Assembly: GCA_017948555.1 (NCBI GenBank)
Contig: JAFMYY010000001.1
Location: forward strand, 420,880-484,879
Reading direction: 5' to 3'
Source: Cesiribacteraceae bacterium YIM B00369
Lineage (GTDB): Bacteria; Bacteroidota; Bacteroidia; Cytophagales; Cyclobacteriaceae
Length of the DNA: 64,000 bases
The notes beneath the pieces are model-generated. The model saw only the letters and a program-made list of their open reading frames with translations, made no database searches and was not told the DNA's origin. The translations under genes and the position numbers were made by a program. Of the stretch, positions 18,383-27,943 are shown in pieces (positions within the stretch are counted from its first letter, which is position 1; each line of letters opens with the position of its first letter).

Positions 18383-19657
18383 TTATTTATAATCCTTTGT
18401 TCCTGTTTTTCCTGTAAAACTGACTGGCCTTCCTTTACCCTCATGAGCATCTCTTTCAGTGCCTTCCTTCAAAGGCCTGCTTAACCCTAAAAGTGGATGG
18501 TCCTGAAAAATACCGGAGGGAAATTGTTTTTTCTTGTCCAGAGGATGTTTCAGGCATCTTTTCAGTACAAAGTCAAAAAGCAGGGGATTCTTTTTGTATA
18601 TTTCGTTTAAGCCTTTTCTTTCACTGGAACTAATATAACCAAGTGCGGAAAATAAACGGGTAGGAACTACTGCATTTACTGCAGGCAGCGGATAATCAGA
18701 ACCATTAATAAGCCTGTGATGAAGGTCTGTCCGTTCAAGCATAGTTTTTAAAGGTGTTCCCATCCTGTTCAGTTGGACCAGGGCAGAGATATCTGCAAAA
18801 AGAAGGCCTTCATATTTTTTCTCTTCCATAAGCCTCAGGAACAGGTTGAAATTTGACATAGGGCGATTTAAGGTACTATCCAGATCGAAATTAGTCCCCA
18901 GAGAAGCACAATGAGCCACAATAACCTTAACTCCCATGTCTAATGGTTTACGCAATAAAAGCGGGTTCCCATAAGGCTTAAACTTCATTACCTCTACTGC
19001 ACTTTCTTTACCGGCATGAGACAGGAGTACCATATCATATTCCTTCATTTTCTCATAAAAAGGTTCGCAAAGTGGGTCAGCAGGATTCATGCCCATTGTA
19101 TTTGGCAGCCATTTTACGGCCCTTACTCCTTTCTTAGCCCATTTCTCCAGCTCTGCGACGGCATCACGCCTGTAAGGATGTATAGAAACACAGGGGATGT
19201 AATGATCCGGGTCTGAGAGGTATACTTCAAATATATAATCATTGGGCACATACAGTTTGGTGTCAGATAGATTGGCTTCACCATTCTTATGATATGCCTT
19301 GTCCATCGCCAGCAGCATAAATTTTCCGTTGTATGGAAAATCATTCACCAGGTTCTGCAGGCGCTCCAGGTATTGCTGATCAGCCAAAGAAAGGTCTTCA
19401 ACAGCGCTGGCGTTAATAAAATTCATGAGCTTAAACCTGTCCAGAGGGTGTCTTGCATTCATGATTGTTGGATTTATCCAGCATCCTGTTTCTTCTTCAC
19501 CAAGACCAGCCAGATGTACGTGGCAATCTATAAAGCCCCCATCATCTATTTCCCTAAAGGCCTTATCAAGCAGAAATTCTGCATGCCATCCTAATTTTGC
19601 CTCCTGAGGATGTTTTTTAAAGTTCCCCGCCAGTTTTGTTAAAAAAGAATATTTCAT
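18383..19657 (-). CDS. Amidohydrolase-family (Amidohydro_2) metal-dependent hydrolase
   Basis: 424 residues with a TIM-barrel amidohydrolase layout: HxH metal ligands in FIDCHVHL (near residue 46), LLSHAGKE, VIVAHCAS and the late aspartate in NGSDYPLP. The family includes hydrolases and decarboxylases such as ACMSD-like enzymes; the substrate is unknown. There is no signal peptide. The C-terminal 30 residues are low-complexity and basic (KEGTERDAHEGKGR). The start is well supported by a full Shine-Dalgarno sequence 6 bases upstream, which is unusual in this phylum. It is monocistronic, between tRNA-Leu and the FKBP gene. Confidence 0.75.
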   Translation of the reverse strand: MKYSFLTKLAGNFKKHPQEAKLGWHAEFLLDKAFREIDDGGFIDCHVHLAGLGEEETGCWINPTIMNARHPLDRFKLMNFINASAVEDLSLADQQYLERLQNLVNDFPYNGKFMLLAMDKAYHKNGEANLSDTKLYVPNDYIFEVYLSDPDHYIPCVSIHPYRRDAVAELEKWAKKGVRAVKWLPNTMGMNPADPLCEPFYEKMKEYDMVLLSHAGKESAVEVMKFKPYGNPLLLRKPLDMGVKVIVAHCASLGTNFDLDSTLNRPMSNFNLFLRLMEEKKYEGLLFADISALVQLNRMGTPLKTMLERTDLHHRLINGSDYPLPAVNAVVPTRLFSALGYISSSERKGLNEIYKKNPLLFDFVLKRCLKHPLDKKKQFPSGIFQDHPLLGLSRPLKEGTERDAHEGKGRPVSFTGKTGTKDYK

Positions 19658-19663
19658 AATATG

Positions 19664-19671
19664 ACCTCCTT
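19664..19671 (-). promoter_or_regulatory. Strong Shine-Dalgarno sequence of the amidohydrolase gene
   Basis: AAGGAGGT on the minus strand, 6 bases before the ATG at 19657. Most genes in this window have no such site, so this one both fixes the start and stands out. Confidence 0.8.
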
Positions 19672-20046
19672 CACTGTTTAATGCTCTTTATAGAAATATT
19701 TTAACTGAAACAACTGCGTGTAATATTGCCGATGCCCGGTTGTGAAATATAATAACCTCAGGATTCCGGACTTGTTCAGATGTGCTGTGATACTTGCATA
19801 AGCAGGACTACAGAGTTTTGGCCTGACTAAATGAAATGGCTTTCCCTTGCCGCTATGCCACTTTAATGTCTGCTGCCGCCCGAAAGGGCTATGCTACAGG
19901 CAGGGATTTTGTGTTAAGTAGCAGGAAATTCTTCAGGGAACTGCAATCAGAAATCTAAAATTATTCTGATGGAGGGCTTTGGCAGGGGATGTTAAATTAC
20001 CTCTTGTATATCCTGGATATCTGATCGGATAAATTTAAAGCAAAAG
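19672..20046. other. Intergenic region, no recognised gene
   Basis: About 375 bases between the amidohydrolase start and the FKBP terminator. A plus-strand frame of 30 codons exists at 19866-19958 (MSAAARKGYATGRDFVLSSR...), with no ribosome-binding site, promoter or family match; I do not call it. Nothing else was seen. Confidence 0.4.
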
Positions 20047-20080
20047 AAAGCCCGCTGAATACCTGAATTCAGCGGGCTTT
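20047..20080 (-). terminator. Terminator downstream of the FKBP gene
   Basis: A perfect 14-bp stem AAAGCCCGCTGAAT/ATTCAGCGGGCTTT with a 6-base loop. On the minus strand it is followed by CTTTTGCTTT, a T-rich tail. It lies 72 bases after the FKBP stop and closes that gene. Confidence 0.8.
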
Positions 20081-20152
20081 AATCCGGGCGGCTGTTGGAC
20101 TATCATTTGTTAGTTTTAATTTCGCCTGATTAATATTTAGTTCAAAAAGGGA

Positions 20153-20890
20153 TTATTTTACCTTTAGCAGTTCCACATCGAAAATAAGAGTGGAGTAGGG
20201 AGGAATGTCGCGGCCGGCGCCCCTTTCGCCATACCCAAGGTCATAAGGAATGTATATGGTCCACTTGTCTCCTTCTTTCATCATCTGTAAAGCTTCCGTC
20301 CAGCCTGGAATTACCTGGCCTACCCCAAAAGTAATAGGCTCGCCTCTTTCCACAGAGCTGTCGAATACGGTGCCGTCGGTAAGCATTCCTGTATAATGTA
20401 CAGTTACCTTATCCTTAGGGCCCGGCGATTTTCCATTTCCTTCTTTTAAAACTTTATACTGAAGGCCGCTTTCCGTTACTTTAACACCTTCTTTGGTTTT
20501 GTTTTCTTTCAGGAAATTAGCTGATTGTTCTTTGAGTTTTTCTTGTCTGGATTCCATATTTTTCTGCATATATTGTTGAATAATACCTTCCGCTTCCTGC
20601 GGTTGTAATTTAGGTTCCCTGGCTTTGAGTACATCCTGAAAAGCAACCATTAAGGTTTCCAGCTTCAGGGAGTCCAGCTCCTGCCCTTTGATACTGGTGG
20701 CCATCATTACCCCCAAAGCATAGCTTGCTTTCGCGTGCTCATTGTTAAGGTTAACTTCCGCAGGCTTTTTAAGTTCTTCAATTTCAGTATTTAATCGCTG
20801 TACTTCGGCTCTCAGCTCCTTTTTCGATTGTGCAAAAAGAGGAGTAAAGGCTGTTAGTAATATGCAAACAGATAAAAAGGATAATTTCAT
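20153..20890 (-). CDS. FKBP-type peptidyl-prolyl cis-trans isomerase, exported
   Basis: 245 residues: a signal peptide ending at FAQ (about residue 21), a coiled-coil helix ([20 protein letters not shown]), a Mip/FkpA-like helical dimerisation domain (about 50-135, with [17 protein letters not shown]) and an FKBP domain (about 150-245, with [30 protein letters not shown] and [19 protein letters not shown]). It is expected in the periplasm, helping proline isomerisation during folding of exported proteins. The active-site aromatic residues of FKBPs (Y, F, D, W, Y) appear kept. It is a single-gene unit with a strong terminator. Confidence 0.92.
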   Translation of the reverse strand: MKLSFLSVCILLTAFTPLFAQSKKELRAEVQRLNTEIEELKKPAEVNLNNEHAKASYALGVMMATSIKGQELDSLKLETLMVAFQDVLKAREPKLQPQEAEGIIQQYMQKNMESRQEKLKEQSANFLKENKTKEGVKVTESGLQYKVLKEGNGKSPGPKDKVTVHYTGMLTDGTVFDSSVERGEPITFGVGQVIPGWTEALQMMKEGDKWTIYIPYDLGYGERGAGRDIPPYSTLIFDVELLKVK

Positions 20891-21329
20891 TGTGCTGGTT
20901 CTTTAAATTTAAGCTGCAAAGAAAGAAATTTAGCTCAATATGAAGCTTGTTTTTTTATTTATTTTCCACTTTGGCTGAAAGGAGTGGGGCTGTTTTGCCG
21001 GCAAAATATCAAAAGGAAGCCTTTCCTCCTGCGGAGGCTAAGGTAAGTGATGTAATAGGTTTACTGATGCTTTTTGTGGTAGCTTTATTTTTTTGAGCAA
21101 AGCATATGCGAAAAATATCCGCGGATTTAATACTCTTTTCTTTCCGGTTAGCCTGATCCTGGCAGTTCAGTTTTAGCATAAAGCTCCGGTGGCTTATCTG
21201 CTGTTGGGTTTGGGCTTGCTGAGCATTCTGTATTAATTAGCCTTTTCAGGGTCAATGGAAATATATTTGAAAGGGAAGAAGAGAGTCTGATGCTTTAAAT
21301 TGCTTAGTTCTCTTCTTCTTTCTTATCAT
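20891..21329. other. Intergenic region with a possible degraded membrane-protein remnant
   Basis: 439 bases. On the plus strand between about 21105 and 21290, hydrophobic stretches can be read in one direction but are broken by stops and frame changes (MRKISADLILFSFR, then LILAVQF, then HKAPVAYLLLGLGLLSILY). This looks like a decayed small membrane protein, but it is too short and broken to assign. The leader of the minus-strand FKBP gene occupies the left end. No promoter element was recognised. Confidence 0.25.
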
Positions 21330-23108
21330 TTATTCCCCTGCCACCATCTTTTCCTTCTCTGCCTGGTGTTGCCACATTTCCAGGAATACAGGGCTGTTCA
21401 GGCGCAGGTATTCGAATTTGCCTTCGTCCACCACTCTGCCTTTGTCCAGAATGTAGATATAGTCGAAAAGTGGCAGCAGGTGCAGCCTGTGCAGGGAGGA
21501 AATAACAGCCTTATCAGAGAAATTTTTAAACAGCTTCTGGTACAGCTGAAGTTCCGTACGCGGATCAACACTGCTTGTAGGTTCATCCATCAGGACCATC
21601 TGGCTGCTGCGGGCGGCCAGAATGCCCCTTGCCAGGGCAAGTCGTTGCTTTTGCCCGCCGGACAAATTCACACCTTTTTCCTGGATGTTCGATTCCAGAC
21701 CATTTGGTAATTTCCCGAGCACATCTGTGAAATGGGCTGTATCGCAGGCCTGAGCTACTTCTTCTTCCGTAAAAGGTAAACCTAATGTAATATTGTAGCG
21801 GATGGTATTTTCAAATATCTCAGGCTCCTGAGGAAAGAGGGTAACAGTGTCAGCAATCAGACCAAAATCAAAATCATGCGTTTCATCTGCTTTTGCTATT
21901 ATTCCTTCTTCAGGGGAATACAAGCCTCTCAGCAGGGTGAGCAGAGTGCTTTTTCCGCTTCCGCTTTCTCCAATCAGGGCAATTCTTTCCCCGCGGTTAA
22001 TCCGCATGTTTAAGTCGTGCAGGCCGGACCGCTTTTCTGAGGCTGCCCCGTGAGAGAAATTGAGTTTTTGCAGATCAATGGAGCGCCAGTTTTCCGGTAA
22101 AGCAGCTGTGTTAACAGGCTTATGTTGCTGCAGGTAAGCATTGCTGATTGCTTTTGCGGCCTCCACATCGGTATTGTATTGTACTATGCGTGTGTATTGG
22201 TAGGCCACGTCGTAAAATACGCTGGTAAACTGGGTTACATAAGCGAGCAGGGTTACCAAACCGCCAATCATAAAGGTTTCGCCCGGCGTCCAGTGCTGGT
22301 AAATATAACCAATAACCACTACCACATAAATAAGGGCCACCAGCATGCTGGCCGTAAACCACTTCCACTCATTTACTGTAATTTGCTTCTTGAAGGGAGG
22401 GAATACATCCTGCACTTTCCGCAATAAGCCATCCTGCATCTGTTTTTCCAGGCGGAGGGTTATAACCGTTATGATATTAGATAAGCTGTCGAAGAGGGTG
22501 GAGGATACTTTATGCTCCTGTTCGTTTTGCTCCCGCAGTGATTTTACAAATGGTTTATCGAACTGGAAAATTACCCAAATGGTAAACGCACCAATAATTA
22601 CCCCTACAGAACCGAACAGAGGGGAGAAGTAAACCATTGCAGCCAGGGAAAAGATAAATTTGCCCAGCACCTGCAGGTATACAAAACCATGCTGGAAGAA
22701 TTCTTTCAGCGATTCGTAAGCTTTTCGTACTCTGTTAATAGTGGAGCCGCTGTGGTGGTCCTGGTGCCACTTTACGGGCAGGTGAAGTATCTGGTGGTAA
22801 AGTTCATCGAGGAAGTTCCGGCTCAGGTTAAAGGCCAGCTTTCGTTCCATTACGCGGGCCGGACCATGAAAGCACCATTCCAGTAATTTCAGGCCCAAAT
22901 AAGCAAGACCATAAATCCAGGCGAATGAAAGCACCTCTGCGCCTTTCTGTTGCAGGGCATTTACAAACCAGCCATACAACAGCGGAAAAGAAGCAATTAC
23001 AATGTTGGCCATGATAAACATGGTGTATACTAAAATATAACGTTTCCTCTCCTGTCGGGCAAATTTCCATGCTGTAGACAGGAGAGAAAGATATGGGTTT
23101 TTGTTCAT
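21330..23108 (-). CDS. ABC exporter half-transporter (fused permease and ATPase)
   Basis: 592 residues of the type I exporter fold (MsbA/LmrA-like). The transmembrane domain is about 1-330 with helices such as ILVYTMFIMANIVIASFPLLYGWFV, and the nucleotide-binding domain about 350-585. Walker A is GESGSGKSTLL, the signature motif is NLSGGQKQRLALARG, Walker B plus catalytic Glu is MVLMDEPTSSVD, and the switch His lies in VISSLHRLHLL. It would form a homodimer in the inner membrane and export a lipid, drug or peptide; the substrate cannot be predicted. No accessory genes are adjacent. The order and spacing of the ATPase motifs are normal. Confidence 0.9.
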   Translation of the reverse strand: MNKNPYLSLLSTAWKFARQERKRYILVYTMFIMANIVIASFPLLYGWFVNALQQKGAEVLSFAWIYGLAYLGLKLLEWCFHGPARVMERKLAFNLSRNFLDELYHQILHLPVKWHQDHHSGSTINRVRKAYESLKEFFQHGFVYLQVLGKFIFSLAAMVYFSPLFGSVGVIIGAFTIWVIFQFDKPFVKSLREQNEQEHKVSSTLFDSLSNIITVITLRLEKQMQDGLLRKVQDVFPPFKKQITVNEWKWFTASMLVALIYVVVVIGYIYQHWTPGETFMIGGLVTLLAYVTQFTSVFYDVAYQYTRIVQYNTDVEAAKAISNAYLQQHKPVNTAALPENWRSIDLQKLNFSHGAASEKRSGLHDLNMRINRGERIALIGESGSGKSTLLTLLRGLYSPEEGIIAKADETHDFDFGLIADTVTLFPQEPEIFENTIRYNITLGLPFTEEEVAQACDTAHFTDVLGKLPNGLESNIQEKGVNLSGGQKQRLALARGILAARSSQMVLMDEPTSSVDPRTELQLYQKLFKNFSDKAVISSLHRLHLLPLFDYIYILDKGRVVDEGKFEYLRLNSPVFLEMWQHQAEKEKMVAGE

Positions 23109-23469
23109 AAAAGCTTGTGTGCCAATTGATTTAACTCAACGGTAAAATTACGCGGATTAGTGTTAGCGGCGGAAATAAAAGAAAGTGGAAATATTACATG
23201 GTTTTATGAACGGTAAGTCTATTGGGCGGGTGAGCTGTAAATATCGCACTACGGGCTGGATTTCTTTGTGCAGGTGGTAATGAAAGGGCTGAAATATTTA
23301 TTTCTGTGTCTGGGATGCAGAGGAAAATTGTGGAAGAGCGGGGGTAAGTGTATTATTTGGATATTTTAAAGAAGGGGAGTGTAGGAGGTAAGGTAGTGGA
23401 TTGTGAAAAATGCAGCAGGAAAAGTACACAAGGCACTGTGTCGTCCGGGTTTAATTTTACGGTGATGGC
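23109..23469. other. Intergenic region, nothing recognised
   Basis: 361 bases between the ABC exporter start and the DUF6155 stop. No frame of useful length, hairpin with T-run or promoter element was found. Confidence 0.4.
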
Positions 23470-24003
23470 TTAATTTTCTTCTTCAAAGCATTCTGTATAT
23501 AAAAGCTGAAGATTGAAGTGGGGGCCCCAGCCCATTATTTCAGCCTCATTTATCAGGTGAAGGCAGCGTTCCTGAAATTCTGCTTTGGCCTGTTCCTGCT
23601 TAATAAGTTTAGTGGCCTCTTTAAAGCGGCTAATTACGGTTTGGTCAAAGCCTGCACTTACATAGCCGTTTTCACTGGTAAACTGAATCATTGTTTCTGT
23701 CTGGAATAGCAACAGGTCTATCACATCGTGAGGAAATGGAGCTACTTTTTTAAACTGGTTAATCAGATCCCGCATTTTGGCTGCTTTAGGCCTTTTAATG
23801 TTCCTGCCTGCGGGGAAATAATACCGGCGGATTTTGCTTTTATAATCCTCCACCACGGGGGTGGAGTCTAAGCTCAGCTCCAGCTGATAATACTCTTTTA
23901 CTATCGGGAATTTCCTGTAAAGAGCTTTTATTTCCTCTCTTAATTCCTGCTCAGTGAGGTCATCAAGGTATTTCTTCAGGTCTTTTTGAGTGATTTTCGG
24001 CAT
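23470..24003 (-). CDS. DUF6155 family protein
   Basis: 177 residues, charged and mostly helical, cytoplasmic. The start PKITQKDLKKYLDDLTEQELREEIKALYRKFPIVKEYY is characteristic of a Bacteroidetes/Firmicutes family annotated as DUF6155. Conserved features include the LYRKFPIVKEYY segment and KIRRYYFPAGRNIKRPKAAK. The function is unknown. It is divergent from the efflux module that starts at 24343. Confidence 0.75.
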   Translation of the reverse strand: MPKITQKDLKKYLDDLTEQELREEIKALYRKFPIVKEYYQLELSLDSTPVVEDYKSKIRRYYFPAGRNIKRPKAAKMRDLINQFKKVAPFPHDVIDLLLFQTETMIQFTSENGYVSAGFDQTVISRFKEATKLIKQEQAKAEFQERCLHLINEAEIMGWGPHFNLQLLYTECFEEEN

Positions 24004-24109
24004 AATCGCTGCAGCTTAATTTATGCTTCAAAGATAAGCAGGCTTTTTCAGGTGTTTGTCTGAATCAGGATTAATCAGATTAAAAGATAAACATAATTCC
24101 GGAAAAGAG

Positions 24110-24121
24110 TCTCCCGGGAGA
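24110..24121. promoter_or_regulatory. 12-bp perfect palindrome upstream of the efflux module
   Basis: TCTCCCGGGAGA, self-complementary over all 12 bases, lies about 170 bases before the sigma-54-like promoter. It could be an upstream activator site for the sigma-54 regulator or an operator for the divergent gene; the role is inferred from position only. Confidence 0.3.
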
Positions 24122-24225
24122 AACTTTGGTAATCCAAATATCTCTGAAAATGCTGACTCAGAACAAATCATGGGCCATCATCAACCACGAGAATCATAGT
24201 TCAGGAGAAGCATTACCGAACACTT

Positions 24226-24241
24226 TGTCCATTTCCGGACA
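24226..24241. promoter_or_regulatory. Inverted repeat, candidate activator site
   Basis: TGTCC, 6 bases, GGACA: a short dyad 53 bases before the -24 element at 24294. Position and symmetry are right for an enhancer site of an NtrC-family activator such as the one encoded at 30612-31988. Confidence 0.4.
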
Positions 24242-24293
24242 CTTCTGAATTTCAAAATGCCCCAAATTTCCCCTTAAACAGCCTTTTTCTTTC

Positions 24294-24308
24294 TGGCACT
24301 GCTTTTGG
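24294..24308 (+). promoter_or_regulatory. Sigma-54 (RpoN) type promoter of the efflux/FtsX module
   Basis: TGGCAC, 5 bases, TTGG. The RpoN consensus is TGGCAC-N5-TTGC, so only the last base differs. It ends 34 bases before the ATG at 24343. The same module encodes a sigma-54-dependent activator, which supports the reading. Confidence 0.65.
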
Positions 24309-24342
24309 CTTATGTGAAGGAGAATACTTAAAACAACTATCT

Positions 24343-25590
24343 ATGGATTTTGCCATTCCACATACAGAACAGAATAAGCAAAAGCGTAAGCGCTACCTCA
24401 TAGGAGGATTGGTGTTTTCTATAATCATTTTTGCAGTCTTTGCCTTCCGCCTCATTATTAAGCCTTCAGTGGATTACCGGAAGCTCCAGACAGCCACCGT
24501 GGAAAGGGGGACAATACAGGCCAGCCTTACGGCTTCAGGTATGGTGGTTCCTGAATTTGAGCAGCTAATGGGAAGCCCGCTGAAAGCCCGGGTGGATTCT
24601 ATTTATCATAAGGCAGGCGAAAGGGTAACTGCCGGCACACCCATTATGAAGCTTGATCTTACGGCTACTCAAACCGAGCTGGAAAAGCTTGAAGAAGGAA
24701 TCCAGAAAAAGAAAAATGAGGCTATACTCATCCGCCTGCGTATGGAAAAAAGCCTGGCAGATCTAAAATCGCAATATGATATCAAAAAGCTCCTCATCTC
24801 CAGCCTAGAGAATGAGGTAGAAAGTGAAAGTCACCTGGTCTCCATTGGTGGGGGGAGGCAGGAGGGTGTGCGGCAGGCAGAGCTGAACCTGCAAGTGGCC
24901 CAAAGGGAACTTCAGCGGCTGGAGGAGCAAATCCATAATCAGCAGCAAACCAATGTAGCTGATCTGGCAGCACTACATTTTGATCTCAGGATTGAAGAAA
25001 AAAGCCTTAATGAATTGCGCCGGCGCATGCAGCAGGCAGAGATCAGGGCGGAGCGGGATGGCGTAATTGTTTATGTGAAGGATAAAACAGGTGCCACAGT
25101 GCAGGAAGGGGAGGAGCTGGTGAGACTTGCCGATTTGAGCCGCTTTAAAGTGGAAGGGAAATTGTCGGAATCTTATGCGGGGGAGCTTACAACAGGAGGA
25201 ATTGTGAAGGTAAGAGCAGGCGAAAAGGATATAGAGGGAGTAATATCAGCGGTGAAGCCTGAAGTAACCAATGGCTTGGTAGCCTTTGAGGTAAATCTGT
25301 TGAATAGTGCTCATATCGGCTTAAGGCCGAACCTGCAGGTGGATGTAATGGTCATTACATCCTTTAAGGAAAATGTGTTGCGGGTAAAGAACGGTCCCTT
25401 TTTCAAGGGTAAGAAAGATCAGAAAGTTTTTATGGTGCAGGGGGATAAGGCGCTTGCCCGTCGGGTGGATATTGGTCTCACTAATCTGGATTATGTAGAG
25501 GTAACAGGCCTGAACGAGGGCGATGAACTGATCCTGAATGATATGGAAGAATTCAAGAATGCTGATGAAGTACAACTCCAAAACCTTTAA
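24343..25590 (+). CDS. HlyD/MacA-type periplasmic adaptor (efflux RND adaptor subunit)
   Basis: 415 residues. A charged cytoplasmic start (QNKQKRKRYLIGG) is followed by one membrane helix (about 18-38), a lipoyl-like half-motif around 55-105, a long coiled-coil hairpin (about 110-225, rich in E, K and Q), the second lipoyl half (AEIRAERDGVIVYVKDKTGATV) and a beta-barrel and membrane-proximal domain. Such adaptors link an inner-membrane transporter to a TolC channel. It is the first gene of the module, followed 4 bases later by the TolC-like gene, then by an ABC ATPase and two FtsX permeases, so the partner is probably the MacB-like ABC unit and not an RND pump. Confidence 0.88.
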   Translation: MDFAIPHTEQNKQKRKRYLIGGLVFSIIIFAVFAFRLIIKPSVDYRKLQTATVERGTIQASLTASGMVVPEFEQLMGSPLKARVDSIYHKAGERVTAGTPIMKLDLTATQTELEKLEEGIQKKKNEAILIRLRMEKSLADLKSQYDIKKLLISSLENEVESESHLVSIGGGRQEGVRQAELNLQVAQRELQRLEEQIHNQQQTNVADLAALHFDLRIEEKSLNELRRRMQQAEIRAERDGVIVYVKDKTGATVQEGEELVRLADLSRFKVEGKLSESYAGELTTGGIVKVRAGEKDIEGVISAVKPEVTNGLVAFEVNLLNSAHIGLRPNLQVDVMVITSFKENVLRVKNGPFFKGKKDQKVFMVQGDKALARRVDIGLTNLDYVEVTGLNEGDELILNDMEEFKNADEVQLQNL

Positions 25591-25594
25591 TCCC

Positions 25595-27073
25595 ATGAAA
25601 CAGCAGCTATTGATCTTCACTATCCCTTTATTCATCATTTTCTTTAGGGTTCCGATGCCTGCCCGGGCGCAGGCTCCGGAGAAGAAGCCTCTCATGCTCT
25701 CTGAAGTGGTGGAAATGGTTCGGGAGCAGTCGGTGGCCGCTTTGTTGGCTGAAACTGAAAGAGAAAACAGTTACTGGCAATTTCGCACTTACAGAGCAAA
25801 CCTGTATCCGCAGGTTCGGCTAAGCAGCACTTTACCTGATTTTGCCAAAACCTATAGTCCCATTACCCAGGATAATGGAAGTGTGGAATTCCAGCCTGTC
25901 AGGAATAATAATAGTGTGCTCAATCTTGAATTGAGTCAGAATATAGGGTTGACCGGCGGAGAGATCTTTGTAAGTAGTGAACTCAGGCGCTTCGATGATT
26001 TTGAGCGGAAGCAGACCCGCTACAGTAGCAACCCGGTTTTTGTGGGCTACAGACAGTCCATCTTTAGTTATAATCCTTTTCGCTGGGACCGCAAAATTCA
26101 GCCCCTGCGCTACGAATCTTCCAGGCGCGAATACCTTACCGGGCTGGAATCGGTATCTCTGAGGGCTACCCGGTTTTATTTCAATCTTTTGCTGGCTCAG
26201 ATCAATTTTACAATGGCTCAACAAAATGTTGAAAATGGACAAAAAACCCTGGATATTGCCAAAGTGAAGCACGAAATGGGGAAGATCTCTGAAAATGATT
26301 TATTGCAGGTAAAATACAACCTGCTGAATGACCGGAATGCGCTTGCCAGGGCACGTCAGGATATGCAAACAGCAGACCTGTTGCTAAAATCCTATGTTGG
26401 GCTAACCCGGGAAGGGATTGAAGTCGTGGAACCCACAGAGATTCCAGAACTTTCCATTAACCAGGAATTAGCCTTATCGGAAGCCAAAAGAAACAAAGAA
26501 ACGGAGCTCAATTTTCAAATCAGAGAGCTGGAAGCCGGAAGTGCTCTTGATTATGCAAAAAAGAATAACGGATTGAATGCTGAACTCTTTGCTACCCTGG
26601 GATTGGTTAATGCCTCTGGCAGAGTTGGAGAGGTGTATCAGGACCCCATAGATCAGCAAACTGTCAGGCTCGGCTTGTCCATTCCTATTATGGATTGGGG
26701 GAGAAGCAAGGCAAGGGTGAAAACGGCCGAGGCAAACCAAAAGCTTGTAGAGTATTCCGTTCGCCAGGATCAGATCAACTTTGAGCAGGAGATCATTACC
26801 CAGGCAGAGCTGATCCGTTCCTTAGAGTCGCAGTTACCCGTGGCAGAGGAAGCTGCAGTAGTGGCCCGCCAGCGGTACCGGATTGCAGGAGAAAGCTTTG
26901 CTTTAGGTAAGATCAGCATCACAGAATTAAGCATCGCCCAAAATCAAAAAGACCAGGCTCGCCGAACCTATCTGCAATCCCTCCAACTCTACTGGGAGTC
27001 CTACTACAACCTGCGCAAGCTCACCCTCTATGATTTTGAACGACAGAAGCCGATTTTAGAAGACAGACAATAA
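25595..27073 (+). CDS. TolC-family outer-membrane efflux protein
   Basis: 492 residues. The start at 25595 is chosen because it opens a clear signal peptide (MKQQLLIFTIPLFIIFF, cleaved after ARAQ) and lies 4 bases after the adaptor stop; in-frame codons further upstream overlap the adaptor gene and would bury the signal peptide. The mature part shows the tandem helical OEP pattern, with coiled coils such as NGQKTLDIAKVKHEMGKIS and RYRIAGESFALGKISITEL, each ending in the LxxGxIs-type turn typical of TolC repeats. It would form a trimeric outer-membrane duct working with the adaptor encoded just upstream. Confidence 0.88.
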   Translation: MKQQLLIFTIPLFIIFFRVPMPARAQAPEKKPLMLSEVVEMVREQSVAALLAETERENSYWQFRTYRANLYPQVRLSSTLPDFAKTYSPITQDNGSVEFQPVRNNNSVLNLELSQNIGLTGGEIFVSSELRRFDDFERKQTRYSSNPVFVGYRQSIFSYNPFRWDRKIQPLRYESSRREYLTGLESVSLRATRFYFNLLLAQINFTMAQQNVENGQKTLDIAKVKHEMGKISENDLLQVKYNLLNDRNALARARQDMQTADLLLKSYVGLTREGIEVVEPTEIPELSINQELALSEAKRNKETELNFQIRELEAGSALDYAKKNNGLNAELFATLGLVNASGRVGEVYQDPIDQQTVRLGLSIPIMDWGRSKARVKTAEANQKLVEYSVRQDQINFEQEIITQAELIRSLESQLPVAEEAAVVARQRYRIAGESFALGKISITELSIAQNQKDQARRTYLQSLQLYWESYYNLRKLTLYDFERQKPILEDRQ

Positions 27074-27250
27074 ATGATAGACATGAGATATGAGATTGGA
27101 GATAAGAGACATATGATGGGAGCATTAAGTTAAAATCCAGGAGCCAGGAACCAGGATACAAGACATACGATATGGGAATTTTCTATAATCTATCATTCTA
27201 TTATTCATTCAATCTATCATTTTCTCTAACGAACAACCAACATCGAAAAC
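27074..27250. repeat. Low-complexity spacer of degenerate short repeats
   Basis: The 177 bases between the TolC-like and ATPase genes contain loose repeats of a GAGATATGAGA/GACATATGA kind (27080-27118), a CCAGGAGCCAGGAACCAGGA stretch (27138-27157) and ATCTATCATT copies (27189-27225). They look like slippage-derived filler and do not code. The last 25 bases before the ATG are G-poor (AACGAACAACCAACATCG). Confidence 0.5.
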
Positions 27251-27943
27251 ATGATAAAACTAACCAACCTCGAAAAGGTGTACCGGACCAGTAGTATCCA
27301 GACGCTGGCCCTGCACAATGTAAATCTTGAAGTGGAAAAAGGAGAATTTCTGTCCATTATGGGGCCATCGGGCTGCGGGAAGAGTACTTTGCTCAATATT
27401 ATGGGACTGCTGGATAATCCTACTTCAGGCCAGATTCTGCTGGATGGGCATGCTGTAGCGAATCTGCCCGACCGTGAGTTGGCCCGGATAAGAAACCGGA
27501 AACTTGGCTTTATCTTCCAGAGCTACCACCTTATTCCGGACCTGAATGTGCTCGACAATGTAGAGCTGCCACTTATATACCGGAAGGTATCCGGAGCTGA
27601 ACGCAAAAAGCTTGCCCTTGCAGCCCTCGAAAAAGTAGGCCTCAGCGCACGTACAAAGCACTACCCCAATCAGCTTTCGGGAGGCCAGCGCCAGCGGGTG
27701 GCAATTGCCAGGGCTATAGTTGGACAGCCTGAGGTAATTCTGGCCGACGAACCTACCGGTAATCTTGATAGTGTCATGGGAGAAGAGATTATGAACATCC
27801 TCCTGCAGCTGAATCAGCAGGATGGAACCACCATCGTAATGGTTACCCACGACGAAAGCCAGGCTAAAAAGACCGGCCGTCTTATCCGCTTTTTTGATGG
27901 TCAACAAGTAAACACAGAAACCTATGCTGCGCAATTATCTTAA
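27251..27943 (+). CDS. ABC transporter ATPase, LolD/MacB type
   Basis: 230 residues. Walker A is [11 protein letters not shown] (near 38-48), Q-loop FQSYHL, signature [14 protein letters not shown], Walker B plus Glu [13 protein letters not shown] and switch [14 protein letters not shown]. The PTGNLDS sequence and overall pattern are those of ATPases that pair with FtsX-like permeases (LolD, MacB, YknY families). It overlaps the next permease gene by 20 bases, a strong sign of translational coupling. It probably powers a mechanotransmission-type machine with the adaptor and TolC channel. Confidence 0.92.
   Translation: MIKLTNLEKVYRTSSIQTLALHNVNLEVEKGEFLSIMGPSGCGKSTLLNIMGLLDNPTSGQILLDGHAVANLPDRELARIRNRKLGFIFQSYHLIPDLNVLDNVELPLIYRKVSGAERKKLALAALEKVGLSARTKHYPNQLSGGQRQRVAIARAIVGQPEVILADEPTGNLDSVMGEEIMNILLQLNQQDGTTIVMVTHDESQAKKTGRLIRFFDGQQVNTETYAAQLS

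Noticed and set aside
19866..19958. 30-codon plus-strand frame MSAAARKGYATGRDFVLSSR...
   Set aside because: No promoter, ribosome-binding site or family match; frames of this length are expected by chance.
21300..21710. 136-codon plus-strand frame opposite the ABC exporter
   Set aside because: It lies antisense to the clear ATPase domain; the exporter frame has all motifs.
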